This document shows positions 49,548-61,195 of a stretch of DNA of 64,000 nt, piece after piece. The notes under the pieces are model-generated. The model ran no database searches. It saw only the letters and a program-made list of their open reading frames with translations, and was not told the origin of the DNA. The first letter of the stretch is position 1, and the number at the start of each line of letters is the position of its first letter. The translations under genes and the position numbers were made by a program. The DNA comes from Epiperipatus broadwayi (lineage: Eukaryota; Onychophora; Udeonychophora; Euonychophora; Peripatidae), in contig JAQFVV010012535.1 in NCBI GenBank assembly GCA_028023455.1, positions 2,664,001 to 2,728,000 of the forward strand, read 5' to 3'.

Positions 49548-49665
49548 AAAAAAAGATGTAACTTACCTGGTCGCCTCTCTAGAGATTAACCTCATCACTA
49601 AATCATATTTGGAATGCATAAATCTAAAAGGTTTGAACAGTAGTTGGGAGCATCTAGCGTTCGAT
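49548..49665 (+). pseudogene. Possible aspartic protease remnant in E5
   Basis: A short frame with VTYLVASLEINLITKSYLEC, similar in spacing to the retropepsin active-site region (DSGAxxNLIxxSxL), but the catalytic Asp is not there. Weak; it could be chance. Confidence 0.25.
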
Positions 49666-49702
49666 GCATAAATTTAAAATTTTTTTTTACAAAAAAAATT
49701 TT

Positions 49703-49724
49703 AAAGGAGGGGAACGGTGTAATG
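49703..49724 (+). promoter_or_regulatory. E5 polypurine tract
   Basis: AAAGGAGGGGAACGGTGTAA just before the 3' LTR; a classic PPT position and composition. Confidence 0.75.
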
Positions 49725-51473
49725 TGATGATCACACATACTGCGGTCACACATATAAATATTAAACATTCAAAGAATATTAAATATTATGTGTGGAAAAA
49801 AAAATTAAAAAAAGAAAAAGCGAGCTTGGAAAAATTTACAGAACAAAGAAATGTTTCAACTAATTAAAAAAAAGAGAGAGGGAATTAGAATCAAAAGATT
49901 CTTATCTTTTACCCTCCAAAGTTCGGGTTTTGGTGAAATTAAAGTATAAAATTTAGAGATATTGGAAATGTATGTTAAAAAATAAAGCGATAAAGAAATA
50001 TAAATAAAATGCAAGTTAAAATCCGATTTTGAAAGAAAGTAAAGTTTAAAAAAGATAAAAAAACCTTAAATAGCGCGCAAAACAGAGAAAGTTAGACATG
50101 ATCAAAAGATAAGGATCTGGGTTTTAAAGTACACATTTGATGATAAATGAAATGCGTGTATGGAGTGTATTTGAAGCAGGATATAGACAGAAATAATAAA
50201 TGCTTGTCCAAATTTAAAAAAAAAAAAAAACATGTATTAAAATATGTTTAATTAAAATCAAGAATATTGAAATAAATAAAGGTACATAGTGCTATGAGAG
50301 TGGGCAAAACCAATTTACAAATGGCCGAAGGCATAGTAAGAAAGAAGGTGTCAATAAATGTGAAACAAAGGATCGGAAGGACAAAGGCTGGTGGAATTTT
50401 TTAATTAAAAAAAAAGTTTTCAGGAAAGATTAGAACTAGAGACTTCGTGTTGAGAGGGTGGTAAAACACAGCTCCGATAATCAACTGATATATTTAACAA
50501 ATATAACTTTTAACATCAGTGCCTCATCTAGAATGGCTGGCTAAGGCCATCATGATCGCTGGTTGATCCGGACTTGCTGTACTAATGGTTCTTGTCAAGA
50601 TGTAATAACTGCCGTCATAGCACCTGCCAGTGGATTCATTTAGTTGCCTTGTCCTTGATGCCATGTCCTTGATGCCTCGTCCGTGATGCCTTAACACTGA
50701 GAAGCTATACACAACCAAATCTAACCTACAAGCGACCGTCCCTCCTAAAGAAGTGGAGAAATCCACGTGGCGGTCGGCGGACGTCGGATAAATTCAGAGA
50801 CTAAAACCTAGGTAAAGATACATACTATTTTTTATATATTTCAATGTGCACATCAATTCCTTAGACAATGGCCACATGCGTTTTTGTGAATGATAAAGAC
50901 ATTCTTGAATTTTTTTTTGATAAATACCCAGAATGATGATTTATAAATGTACCATCATTTATAAGAGTTTTTTATGTGTTCTTTTCCTTGTAGCACTATA
51001 GATCATAATCTGTTTTATTTAATGTTAATGTGTTTTATAGATCTTTTTTATGATTGATTTATTCTATTAAATATATATTTTTTCTATTTAAATCTGTCTT
51101 GTCTCGTTCTTCGCCATGTCCAAAAAGGGATAGTCTAGTCTTAGGGTGGGAAAACTATTATTCTTTTTTTTTTTATTATTGAATTAACACGTGGAAATTG
51201 GTGATGCAGTGTTTGATTTCGTTAAATTTATAAATCATCCAAGCGCTGTAACTCTGTCAGATCTTACAGCAGTTGGGAGAAAGTTGATTGGGAAATATAA
51301 CCTGGGGCTATATCCGTATAGCATACAGGTTCGGTCAAATATGGAGATAGACTCATCTATTTCCGTATTTCTCTCTTCTTGCGGTAATGGAAAGTGGACG
51401 ATTTTGAATTATAGAATTCCCCATTATGTACACATAGAAGGGAAGTTTAGCCTTCGATTGTCGTGTGCCCATT

Positions 51474-51476
<3 letters not shown>
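49725..51476 (+). repeat. E5 3' LTR
   Basis: Copy of 44867-46633 with small indels. It ends GCCCATTACA, followed by (AT)n at 51477-51514. Confidence 0.88.

Positions 51477-51514
<38 letters not shown>
51477..51514. repeat. (TA)n microsatellite
   Basis: TA tract at the right boundary of E5. Confidence 0.95.
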
Positions 51515-51518
<4 letters not shown>

Positions 51519-51526
51519 GTGCTCTG

Positions 51527-51890
51527 ACCTACAGACTATTCTTAAAGCAATACAATTGTTTCTGCTTTCCATATTGTTCATTGTTTAAGTCCTTAACTGC
51601 AAGTTCATCCATTTTTTTATATCATTCAATACTGATATTCTCATTTGTTTCTTGTTTTATCATTATCAATTTCTTTTAAAATATTTCATATTAAACATTC
51701 TTTTCATGACCTACAGACTATTCTTAAAGCAATACAATTGTTTATGCTTTCCATATTGTTCATTGTTTAAGTCCTTAACTGCAAGTTCATCCATTTTTTT
51801 ATATCATTCAATACTGATATTCTCATTTGTTTCTTGTTTTATCATTATCAATTTCTTTTAAAATATCTCATATTAAACATTCTTTTCAAT
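51527..51890. repeat. Direct tandem duplication, about 182 bp x 2
   Basis: GACCTACAGACTATTCTTAA occurs at 51527 and 51709, and the following 180 bp are almost identical. The unit is the 3' tail of the adjacent LINE fragment. Confidence 0.92.
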
Positions 51891-52020
51891 ACATGTTTCA
51901 TCCAGACAATCTCTTCAATCAATATTTTATCTCCATCCACTCTCTTCAAAACTTTTTCATTAGTCACTCTGTCCATCCAATTACATGTTGCATTTTTTCC
52001 AACTTCACAACTCACTGACC
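51530..52020 (-). pseudogene. LINE 3'-end fragment (RT C-terminal region)
   Basis: On the minus strand, NWMDRVTNEKVLKRVDGDK followed by an IEEIVWMKHVLKR segment matches the conserved phrase (WxDHVTNEEVLRRV...GHVLR) found after the RT domain in many non-LTR retrotransposons. A downstream ISVLNDIKKWMNL segment fits the next conserved block (MLDDLKEW), after frame breaks. It is a typical 5'-truncated insertion. The clade is not assignable. Confidence 0.6.
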
Positions 52021-52710
52021 TCCAATCTAATCTCTTTTTTGTTCTGTGCTAGTGTCTGACAATTGTACAACAATATACTCCAGATGCAGCACCTTCACAA
52101 TTCTTTTATTAAACGTCCACAGAATATTTTCTACTTGGTAAATGTTTTTTTTTTGCTAATCTTCTTCATCTTTTAAGCCCATTATTCCTTTTTCCCCTTC
52201 TCATTGTATCAACTTCTCATAAGTATATATGATTAGTATATACTTAATTATTTTTTATATATTTGTTTTAATAAAATTAAAAGAAATAACTATTTTCATT
52301 CATTGATATAATACCATTGTTTAAACTAATAAAATTCATTAACAATAAATGCTGACAAAGAGATAACATTTAAAGTCAAGTCGCAACCTAGCAACTTATA
52401 CAAATGTTATGTAATTCATTATTAAATATAATTAATAATTATAGAATGTAAAAATTGTAAAAACAAAATGATATGCAGTACATACCACTGGAAGTTGATT
52501 CTTCTATAAACACTGAATCAATTTTTTTTATTAAATATTCCCTCTTTTGTCATTGTACTAGCTACTTCATATAATAATTTTTACTGTGTTCGAATATAGA
52601 ATACTTATGAAAGATAGATCAACAAAATGAATGATTTGCTTATTGAAGAAAAGTTTTATTAGACGACAAATTTTAATATTACCCAAATAGAAGAGTAAAT
52701 AAATTACTCT
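52021..52710. other. AT-rich interval, no gene seen
   Basis: No supported coding or repeat features. It may include more decayed LINE sequence up to about 52130. Confidence 0.45.
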
Positions 52711-52714
52711 CTAT

Positions 52715-54960
52715 TGTAACGATCCGGAGAAATCGACCTAACGTAAACTGCACTACGGGGCGCCATCTAGGCATTTGAACCTAGAAAAATTTATAAAGTA
52801 GGCAGATACGTAAGTAAAAAAAAAAATTATTATTTTTTTTTTTTAATTTTGATTCCGGTCGTTAGCCCATGTCACTAGCTCAGTGGAATAGCAGAGATTT
52901 AATAATATCATTTACTAGGATATAAAAGAATAAAGTAAGCCACTGCCAGTAATTATCATACAAAAAGATTTATTTATATTGTCATATATATAAGGTTTAA
53001 AATTATTTTAGTGATTTACATTTAAACATTTAACATTATTTTAACTTTGATTTTACTTTAATTTACATTGAGTTACTATTATATTATAAATTTACATTTT
53101 TAATCAAGTTCGCACAGATGGGCTTATAAACCTGTTTAATATGTTGCTATCGATCGGTTACATAGATTTCAACGGTCAAAAACATTTCAAAGTAAACATA
53201 AACGATCAAAATACAAAATTATTGATTACTGACAATTGCATAGGGAATTATAAGAAACCCTCTAGTATTCATCGTAAGATACTTGCATCGTCACCAATAA
53301 CTTAAAAGACATCCGAATAAATACATTTTTAGATACTCACCGTAAGGTATCATTATTTATCGAATGTCTATATATTTTGATCAAATATGAAACGCAAAAC
53401 ATAGTTAACCGATAAACAATCCATGCAAGCGTCTATAAACAACTTAAATTTAATAGTTTTATTTAGGATCGAGCCTGAATCGACTACATAGATTTGTATT
53501 TAAAAATAAAATATTCTATCCCTACTTAACCTTAGGCAACACATTTCGCAATCAACTGGCGCCAATCCATCTGATACATTCATGTATTCAATGTAGCATG
53601 ATACGACAACACAACAATATTGTCAGGAATGTACATCTGAACAATATGTAGAAATAAAACGACATTGACTCTCCACCCACAGGGATGTGACATCTGTGGG
53701 CAAGTAGATCAATAAACTAAAAACTCCATAGGAATGGGCTGCGGTATTCTGCCGACTTACAAACCCATCCATAGGCAAACAGAGGGTGTGTGGCGTATAT
53801 CTATAATCCTGCCCGTAGCGGATCTCATATTACACCTACAAATTACATAAATATATCCAATCCATTGAACCAATTCAACTACGAAATGAACAACCCAAGA
53901 TTACCCTCCCTTAATATATCTTTACAAATCGATACAGCCATTCACGCCCGACTTAAGTTTAACATTTTTTTATAATTTATTTAACGGAAAACAGAAATCA
54001 TAATAAAACTTAAAGAACAAAATTAAATAAATAAATAAATGGAAATGATTTTACAAATTAAATACATTAAATAAAATTAACCAATTAATAAATATTGTTG
54101 GTCAGATAGAATAATATTAAAATCATTTTAAATATGAAAAGTTTTTAATTTACTGTTCATAAATTTTAAAGTTCTTACGGTTATTGAAATAGTTCATCCT
54201 ATTATATTCCTGGCCGTTTAAACGTGAATTCCCACGTCGTCCGAAGATTAGTATCCGGTTGATTTATTTATTTATCCTTTGGAGATTTTGTTTTGTAGTT
54301 GGTCCTCATTGTAGAAACGATGGCCCATTTTTTTCTCTTTCTTAGCAGAACTGAAGGGATTGAAGCTGTGCGTCTTTTTCAATCCCCCCAGCGCTAACAC
54401 CTAGCTGTTACATCGTCAATAATCAATCAATTTCCAGTCACTAATCACTGATTAATAATTTCCAAATTTTCCTTTTATATTAATGTGAAGGATTGAATTA
54501 ACATTGCGTCATGGAGTGATGATTCTTTCGCTGCGGTCCGATTCCATAGGGATTTCTTCTTATTTGCTAACAGTTTTTATTGTTTTCTTATCTGACCAGT
54601 GTTTTTACATTTAAATGCCGAAGGCTGGTTTACATTTAACTAATTAACAATCATTTCCATTTCTGATTAATTAACCTGTTTTCCAAATCAAAAATATATT
54701 TAAAGATAAATTTAAAGATATAATTTCATCTCCAAATCTTTTTAAAATTTAGTTTAAAAATACTTTTTCTTTAATAAAGTTTTATTTTAATAATTTTTCA
54801 TAATCTGTGCGACTTAATATATAAGAGTTTAAGACGATATTTTAATTTCAATTTTTAATTTTTAAAGAAAGTTTTTAAATGCGAACTTTTTATTTTAACT
54901 TGTTTAATAATATATATATATAAAAAAAAAACAATGTAACGAATGTCTGTGCTCGTTACA
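52715..54960 (-). repeat. E4 3' LTR
   Basis: 2246 bp. TATA box (TATAAAAGG on the minus strand, at 54471-54479). The ORF at 53790-53975 is duplicated in the other LTR only because it is LTR sequence. Confidence 0.92.
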
Positions 54961-55684
54961 TATCAGTAAAGTTACTTAAAAAAAAAATGATCAAAAAAAA
55001 AAAATGTTTTACTTAGGGTTAGTAATTACGGTATTAACAGAATTTACAAACATTCAGTTAATAATTTTACAAAAAACTATATACAAAAAGAAAAAGAAAA
55101 TGTTGACTATCGCTTACCTAAGGACCATTTACGTTTACACCTCCTCCCCCCGAGAATTCTATTTTATTTTATCCATTTGATTTTTATTTACGGCATGACA
55201 AACAAATTATTTAACTTATTTAGGAAGGTTGCATTGAGATAAATATGTTCTAAGATAAGGGATTTATACGTGTATATTTGCAGCACAATTATAACTACCA
55301 CCAACTTATTTATGACTGATTGAAATGCATAAATAGGATTACACTGACGTAAATTCCCAACGGTACTCATCGTAAGGTACCACATTTCGATCATAAACTT
55401 CCGTGGCTGTGCGCCTATACACGTTAACGCATAAATATATATTAACAAAAAAAAACATATCCAATGCAACCTTTTGATTTTCTTTTTAATTTACAAAAAT
55501 TAGTTTTAAAATTATTTATACTTTCTTTTATTTAATATATATGCGCAATTTCTTGCTGGCAGTGCTTTTATAAGATTTAAAATATACGACTTTATGTAAC
55601 AGATAAAATTATTTCATTTTGAAAAAAGAAATTTACTCAGGGTATTTGTGGTTTATTAAAGATCGGCCCAGTTGGTTGCGCCAT
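54961..55684 (-). other. E4 internal region, 724 bp, non-coding
   Basis: Two A runs near the left end, no polypurine tract as clear as in E1/E2/E5, and no recognisable protein. A 93-codon frame at 55188-55469 (minus) resembles nothing I know. Confidence 0.6.
55663..55683 (-). promoter_or_regulatory. E4 PBS-like motif
   Basis: On the minus strand, TGGCGCAACCAACTGGGCC begins one base after the LTR end. The TGGCGC start is typical; the matching tRNA is not identified. Confidence 0.6.
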
Positions 55685-58052
55685 TGTAACGATCCGGACG
55701 AAGTGGTAGATCGCATCGCACCGCACCGCACTACCAAAGGGCGCCATCTAGGCATTTGAGCCTAGAAAAATTTATAGAGTAGGCAGATACGCGCTGTTAG
55801 GATTCCACTTTATTTACATATTTAGATCGTTAGCCCATTGTCACTAGCTCAGTGGAATAGCAGAGATAAAAAAAAAATCTATAAATTTAGATATACATAT
55901 AAAAAAAATAATAAAAGCCACTGCCAGAAATTAACACATAAAAATATTTATTTACGCATATATAAAATAATACTAAACCCGAGGAAGAAGTTTAACATTT
56001 AGGTTTTATATTCTTATTATGCTTTAATTTTACATTTATATAAATTTCAATGATTTTAATTTTGTTTTATTTAGATTGTCAAGTATGAATAGACTACGTG
56101 GATCGGCATTTGAAAAGAAAACATTCTATCCCTATTTAACCCTCCCTTAATATAACTTTACAAATCCATATAGCCATTCACGCCCGACTTAATTTTAACA
56201 TTTATATACGTTCGCAACAGATTTATTTAACACAATGTTGGGTATAGATCGATTACACAGATTCCACGGTCAAAAACATTTCAAATAAACATAAACGATC
56301 AAAATACAAAATTATTGATACCGACAATCGCAGAGGGAAACTTATAAGTAACCCAATAGTATTCAACCGTAAGATACTTGCGTTGTCACCAATAACTTAA
56401 AAGACATCCGAATAAATACATTTCGATACTCACCGTAAGGTATCATTATTTATCGAATGTCTAGATATTTTGATCAAATATGAAACGCAAAACATAGTTA
56501 ACCGATAAACAATCCATGCAAGCGTCTATAACCAACTTAAATTTAATAGTTTTATTTAGGATCGAGCCTGAATCGACTACATAGATTTGCATTTAAAAAT
56601 AAAATATTCTATCCCTACTTAACCTTAGGCAACACATTTCGCAATCAACTGGCGCCAATCCATCTGATACATTCATGTATTCAATGTAGCATGATACGAC
56701 AACACAACAATATTGTCAGGAATGTACATCTGAACAATATGTAGAAATAGAAACGACATTGACTCTCCACCCACAGGGATGTGACATCTGTGGGCAAGTA
56801 GATCAATAAACTAAAAACTCCATAGGAATGGGCTGCGGTATTCTGCCGACTTACAAACCCATCCATAGGCAAACAGAGGGTGTGTGGCGTATATCTATAA
56901 TCCTGCCCGTAGCGGATCTCATATTACACCTACAAATTACATAAATATATCCAATCCATTGAACCAATTCAACTACGAAATGAACAACCCAAGATTACCC
57001 TCCCTTAATATATCTTTACAAATCGATACAGCCATTCACGCCCGACTTAAGTTTAACATTTTTTTTATAATTTATTTAACGGAAAACAGAAATCATAATA
57101 AAACTTAAAGAACAAAATTAAATAAATAAATAAATGGAAATGATTTTACAAATTAAATACATTAAATAAAATTAACCAATTAATAAATATTGTTGGTCAG
57201 ATAGAATAATATTAAAATCATTTTAAATATGAAAAGTTTTTAATTTACTGTTCATAAATTTTAAAGTTCTTACGGTTATTGAAATAGTTCATCCTATTAT
57301 ATTCCTGGCCGTTTAAACGTGAATTCCCACGTCGTCCGAAGATTAGTATCCGGTTGATTTATTTATTTATCCTTTGGAGATTTTGTTTTGTAGTTGGTCC
57401 TCATTGTAGAAACGATGGCCCATTTTTTTCTCTTTCTTAGCAGAACTGAAGGGATTGAAGCTGTGCGTCTTTTTCAATCCCCCCAGCGCTAACACCTAGC
57501 TGTTACATCGTCAATAATCAATCAATTTCCAGTCACTAATCACTGATTAATAATTTCCAAATTTTCCTTTTATATTAATGTGAAGGATTGAATTAACATT
57601 GCGTCATGGAGTGATGATTCTTTCGCTGCGGTCCGATTCCATAGGGATTTCTTCTTATTTGCTAACAGTTTTTATTGTTTTCTTATCTGACCAGTGTTTT
57701 TACATTTAAATGCCGAAGGCTGGTTTACATTTAACTAATTAACAATCATTTCCATTTCTGATTAATTAACCTGTTTTCCAAATCAAAAATATATTTAAAG
57801 ATAAATTTAAAGATATAATTTCATCTCCAAATCTTTTTAAAATTTAGTTTAAAAATACTTTTTCTTTAATAAAGTTTTATTTTAATAATTTTTCATAATC
57901 TGTGCGACTTAATATATGAGTTTAAGACGATATTTTAATTTCAATTTTTAATTTTTAAAGAAAGTTTTTAAATGCGAACTTTTTATTTTAACTTGTTTAA
58001 TAATATATATATATAAAAAAAAACAATGTAACGAACGTCTGTGCTCGTTACA
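55685..58052 (-). repeat. E4 5' LTR, with internal rearrangement
   Basis: 2368 bp. TATA box at 57566-57574 (TATAAAAGG, minus). Around 56085-56220 it has about 120 bp absent from the other LTR, made of phrases that occur again further on (ATTCTATCCCTA and CACGCCCGACTTAA), i.e. a partial internal duplication. Confidence 0.9.
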
Positions 58053-58056
58053 CTAT

Positions 58057-59149
58057 TAATATTATTCATATCTTCTAAACCAAATTATATATATTTTTCA
58101 TTAATTAAAAAGATTATAAAATCATTCTAAATTGAAACTCTGAAACAGATAAACTTTTTCAGAAAGCATTTATATATTCAAACCAATATTAATTTAAGAA
58201 GAATATATCTATAAAGAAATGCCTTGTGGGTAAACTTCGCTTGTCATAGGTGAAATAATGCTATAGTTTTAACCAAAGATAAATGTAATTTCTTATTCCT
58301 ACTGAAATGCCTAAAGTTATATGAATTTCATTTATGCAATTTAAATGAAACTCCACGTGCTAAAGAAATTGTTTTTGAAAGAAGCTGTCAACATTATGCA
58401 AGAAGAATGGTTAAAAACAACTGGATCTTTGGATAGCTTTCCACTGATTGACCTCCAAGGAATAAAGAACTTTATTCTTAACAAGCATTACTTCTAAACA
58501 TGAAAATGAATATGATAGTAATATAAACTTTTCATTACATCACATCGTCATCATGAAGTGTTAGTTAAAAAACATTTAATTTTATTTCCATTGTTACTAA
58601 AATTCTTTGCCTTTGGAATATTTCATTTATGAAAGACTGGACGAAGATGAACAGAAGATCATGAAGTTAAATATTTTTATATTTAATAAAATGCAGGTCT
58701 TTTATGAAAGCAACTTGACATGAGTTTAAACTAAGGTTCAAAAGTAAACTTAATACGAAGGTAAGAGTTTATTACTCTTCATATTGGATTTATTTATGAC
58801 ATAGACTGAACATTGTTGTTACTAATTAACATGATAATGTTTATTTATTAGTTGTGTAAATGACTAATATTCTGTATAAAAGATTTTATATTTTTTAATG
58901 ATGACATTGCATAAGAATTGTCTCATGAAGTTGGAATTTCTCTCATATGGATTGTATAATATAATATTATTTATTTATATTTGCAGAATATTGATATTAG
59001 CTAGTTTAATATTTTATCATTTCTTTTTCACAAATTATAAAAATTTATATATTATATTATATGTTATTATAATCTGCTTTTGCTATAATATACATATCTA
59101 CTATGGAAATATGGAAAGCCATTAATTATTTAAACTTACAAATATATGA
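58057..59149. other. AT-rich interval, no gene seen
   Basis: Only short, low-complexity ORFs. No RNA gene or repeat recognised. Confidence 0.5.
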
Positions 59150-61195
59150 TTTTTTTACAGTACAGGCTTTTCATACCTGCACTCCAATATGCAACATATA
59201 GGAGGTTTGAACTCAACTTTCACATGACTCTCATCTATCCATGCTATATCATACAGCTGATATGCTTGATCACACATATTGAAAAGATAAATAATCATCA
59301 CTTGGCAGTTGGTCCAGATTATCATCTCCACACATACATACAATCAATGCTCAGCTTATATTAAGATAGCCAATCTTCATACTTTAATGGCAGACTTCAA
59401 TCCACTAAGTTCCATAACTTTTCAGCCAACCATTCATTGAAAATCTGATGCTGAAACACTCAAAGTCCTCATTGGTGCCAACCTTCTCATTCTACCCATG
59501 TTGACCATAAGTCACTCTGATCTCTCATTTACAGGACATAATCCATTTACATACTTATACAAGGAATGGGAAGACCTTGCAGCACTATGTTTTAATATAT
59601 GATTTTTTTTTACAGTCTCAGGCTTTTTCATACCTGCACTCCAATATGTAATGTATGGTGGTTTGAACTCAGACTTTCACATGACTCTCACCTGCAAATG
59701 CTTTCTCATACAGCTGATACTCTTGATCACAGATATCAAAAAGATAAATAATTACAAATTTATGTATTTTGTGCTAAACCAGCACTCATCTGTTAGTCTA
59801 GATTATCATTTTCACACATATATACAGTCAATGCTCAGTTTATATTAAGATAGTCAATATTCGTACTTTAATGAACAGGCTTCAATCCACTCCACCACAC
59901 AACTCTTAGACCATTCAGTTCATTGAAAATCCAATGATGAAACCCTCAATGCCAACATTGGTGCCAATCTTCTCATTCTGCCCATGCTGACCATAAGTCA
60001 CTCTGACCCCTTATGTATAGAAGATAATCCATTTACATACACATACAAGGGTAGCTGATCATTGATTGTATATATGTATGGAGATGATAATCTGGATCAA
60101 CTGACGAGTCCTGGTTTAGCACAAATACTTAAATTAGTGATTATTTAACTTTTCAACATGTATGTGATCAAGGGTGTTAGCAGTATGAGATAGCATGGAT
60201 AGCTGAGGGTCATGTAAAAGTTTGAGTTCAAACTTCCTATATACTACATACTAGAGTGCAGGTATGAAAAAGCTTGTACTGAAGAAAAAATTAATACAGT
60301 AAAAATATAGTGCTGTATGATCTGCCCTTCCATCATATATGTATGTAAATATATTATGTCCTGCACATGAGGGTTCAGATTGACTGATGGTCAACATGGG
60401 TAAGGTGAAAAGGTTGGCACCAATGTGGGTTTTGAGCATTCCATCATCAGATTTTTAATGAAATGGACAGCTGAAGAGTTGTGGGGTGAAGTGGGATGAG
60501 GCCTATTCATTAAAGTATGAAGATTGATTATCATAATATAAGCTAAACATTGATTGTATATAGGAGTGGAGATGATAATCCGGACCAACTGATGAGTGCT
60601 GGTTTACACAAAATACATATATTGGTGATTATTTATCTTTTCAACATGTGTGTGATCAAGTGTGTCAGTAGTAAGATAGCATGGACAATTGAGGGTCATG
60701 TGAAAGTCTGAGTTTATACCCCTATATATTACATAGTAGTATAGGTATGAAAAAGCTTGTACTGTAGAAAAAATTCATATATTAAAATATAGTGTCTTTA
60801 TGGTCTGCCCATTCATCATATATGTATGTAAATAGATTATGTCCTGTACATGAGGAGTCAGATTGACTTATGGTCAACATGGGTAAGATGAGAAAGTTGG
60901 CACCAATGTGGGCTTTGAGCATTCCATCACGGATGAATGAAGAGTTATGGGATGGAGTGGATTAAAGCCTGTCCATGAAAGTATGAAGATTGGCTATCTT
61001 AATATAAGCAGACCATTGACTATATATGTGTGGAGATGATCTGGTCCAACTGACAAGTGCTGGTTTAGCACATAATATTTATATTGGTAGCTATTTATCT
61101 TTTCAACATGTGTGTTATCAAGTGTGTCAGCATTATTAAATAGCATGGATAGTTGAGGGTTGTGTGAAAGTCTGAGTTCAAACCCTCTATATATA
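59150..61195. repeat. Inverted array of family A units (about 450 bp each)
   Basis: Two minus-orientation units (59150-59605 and 59606-60050) meet two and a half plus-orientation units (60051-60255 partial, about 60256-60740, about 60741-61195). Shared landmarks: TCAACATGGGTAAG, TTGGCACCAATGTGGG, GAAGATTGGCTATCTTAATA, CAACTGATGAGTGCTGG and CTGAGTTCAAACCC. Units end in AAAAAGCTTGTACTG and an AT-rich link. A box-like TAGCATGGATAGTTG and B box-like GAGTTCAAACCC are about 33 bp apart, which is short for a tRNA. Arrays of alternating orientation are unusual for a plain SINE. Confidence 0.8.

Larger units (their letters stand above)
44867..51476 (+). mobile_element. Element E5: LTR retrotransposon with degraded gag
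   Basis: LTRs 44867-46633 (1767 bp) and 49725-51476 (1752 bp), about 95-97% identical by eye, start TGATGATCAC and end GCCCATTACA. The internal 3.09 kb holds a PBS-like motif, gag, a weak protease-like remnant and a PPT. Both outer flanks are TA tracts (ATAG left, ATAT right), so the target was a (TA)n microsatellite. No RT or integrase motifs seen. Confidence 0.85.
52715..58052 (-). mobile_element. Element E4: large-LTR element without coding capacity
   Basis: LTRs 52715-54960 (2246 bp) and 55685-58052 (2368 bp) flank only 724 bp. A perfect 4-bp TSD, CTAT, lies at 52711-52714 and 58053-58056. In element orientation the LTR starts TGTAACGAGCACAGAC and ends CCGGATCGTTACA. The LTRs are nearly identical over the last 1.5 kb, so insertion is recent. 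A PBS-like motif directly follows the 5' LTR. No gag, pol or other ORF, similar to LARD-type non-autonomous elements. Confidence 0.9.

Noticed and set aside
45667-50766. Antisense ORFs in both E5 LTRs (45667-45861, 50524-50766)
   Set aside because: Short, differ in length between copies, no recognised domain; LTR duplication explains the resemblance.
52868-52895. CTAGCTCAGTGGAATAGCAG in both E4 LTRs as a Pol III A box or tRNA
   Set aside because: Only the A box resemblance; no B box at tRNA spacing and no cloverleaf.
53790-57108. Identical ORFs at 53790-53975 and 56884-57108
   Set aside because: Both lie in E4 LTRs and are identical because the LTRs are; no coding signature.
59155-60588. 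Several ORFs of 60-75 codons on both strands
   Set aside because: They lie in the family A array, differ between units and have no shared frame.
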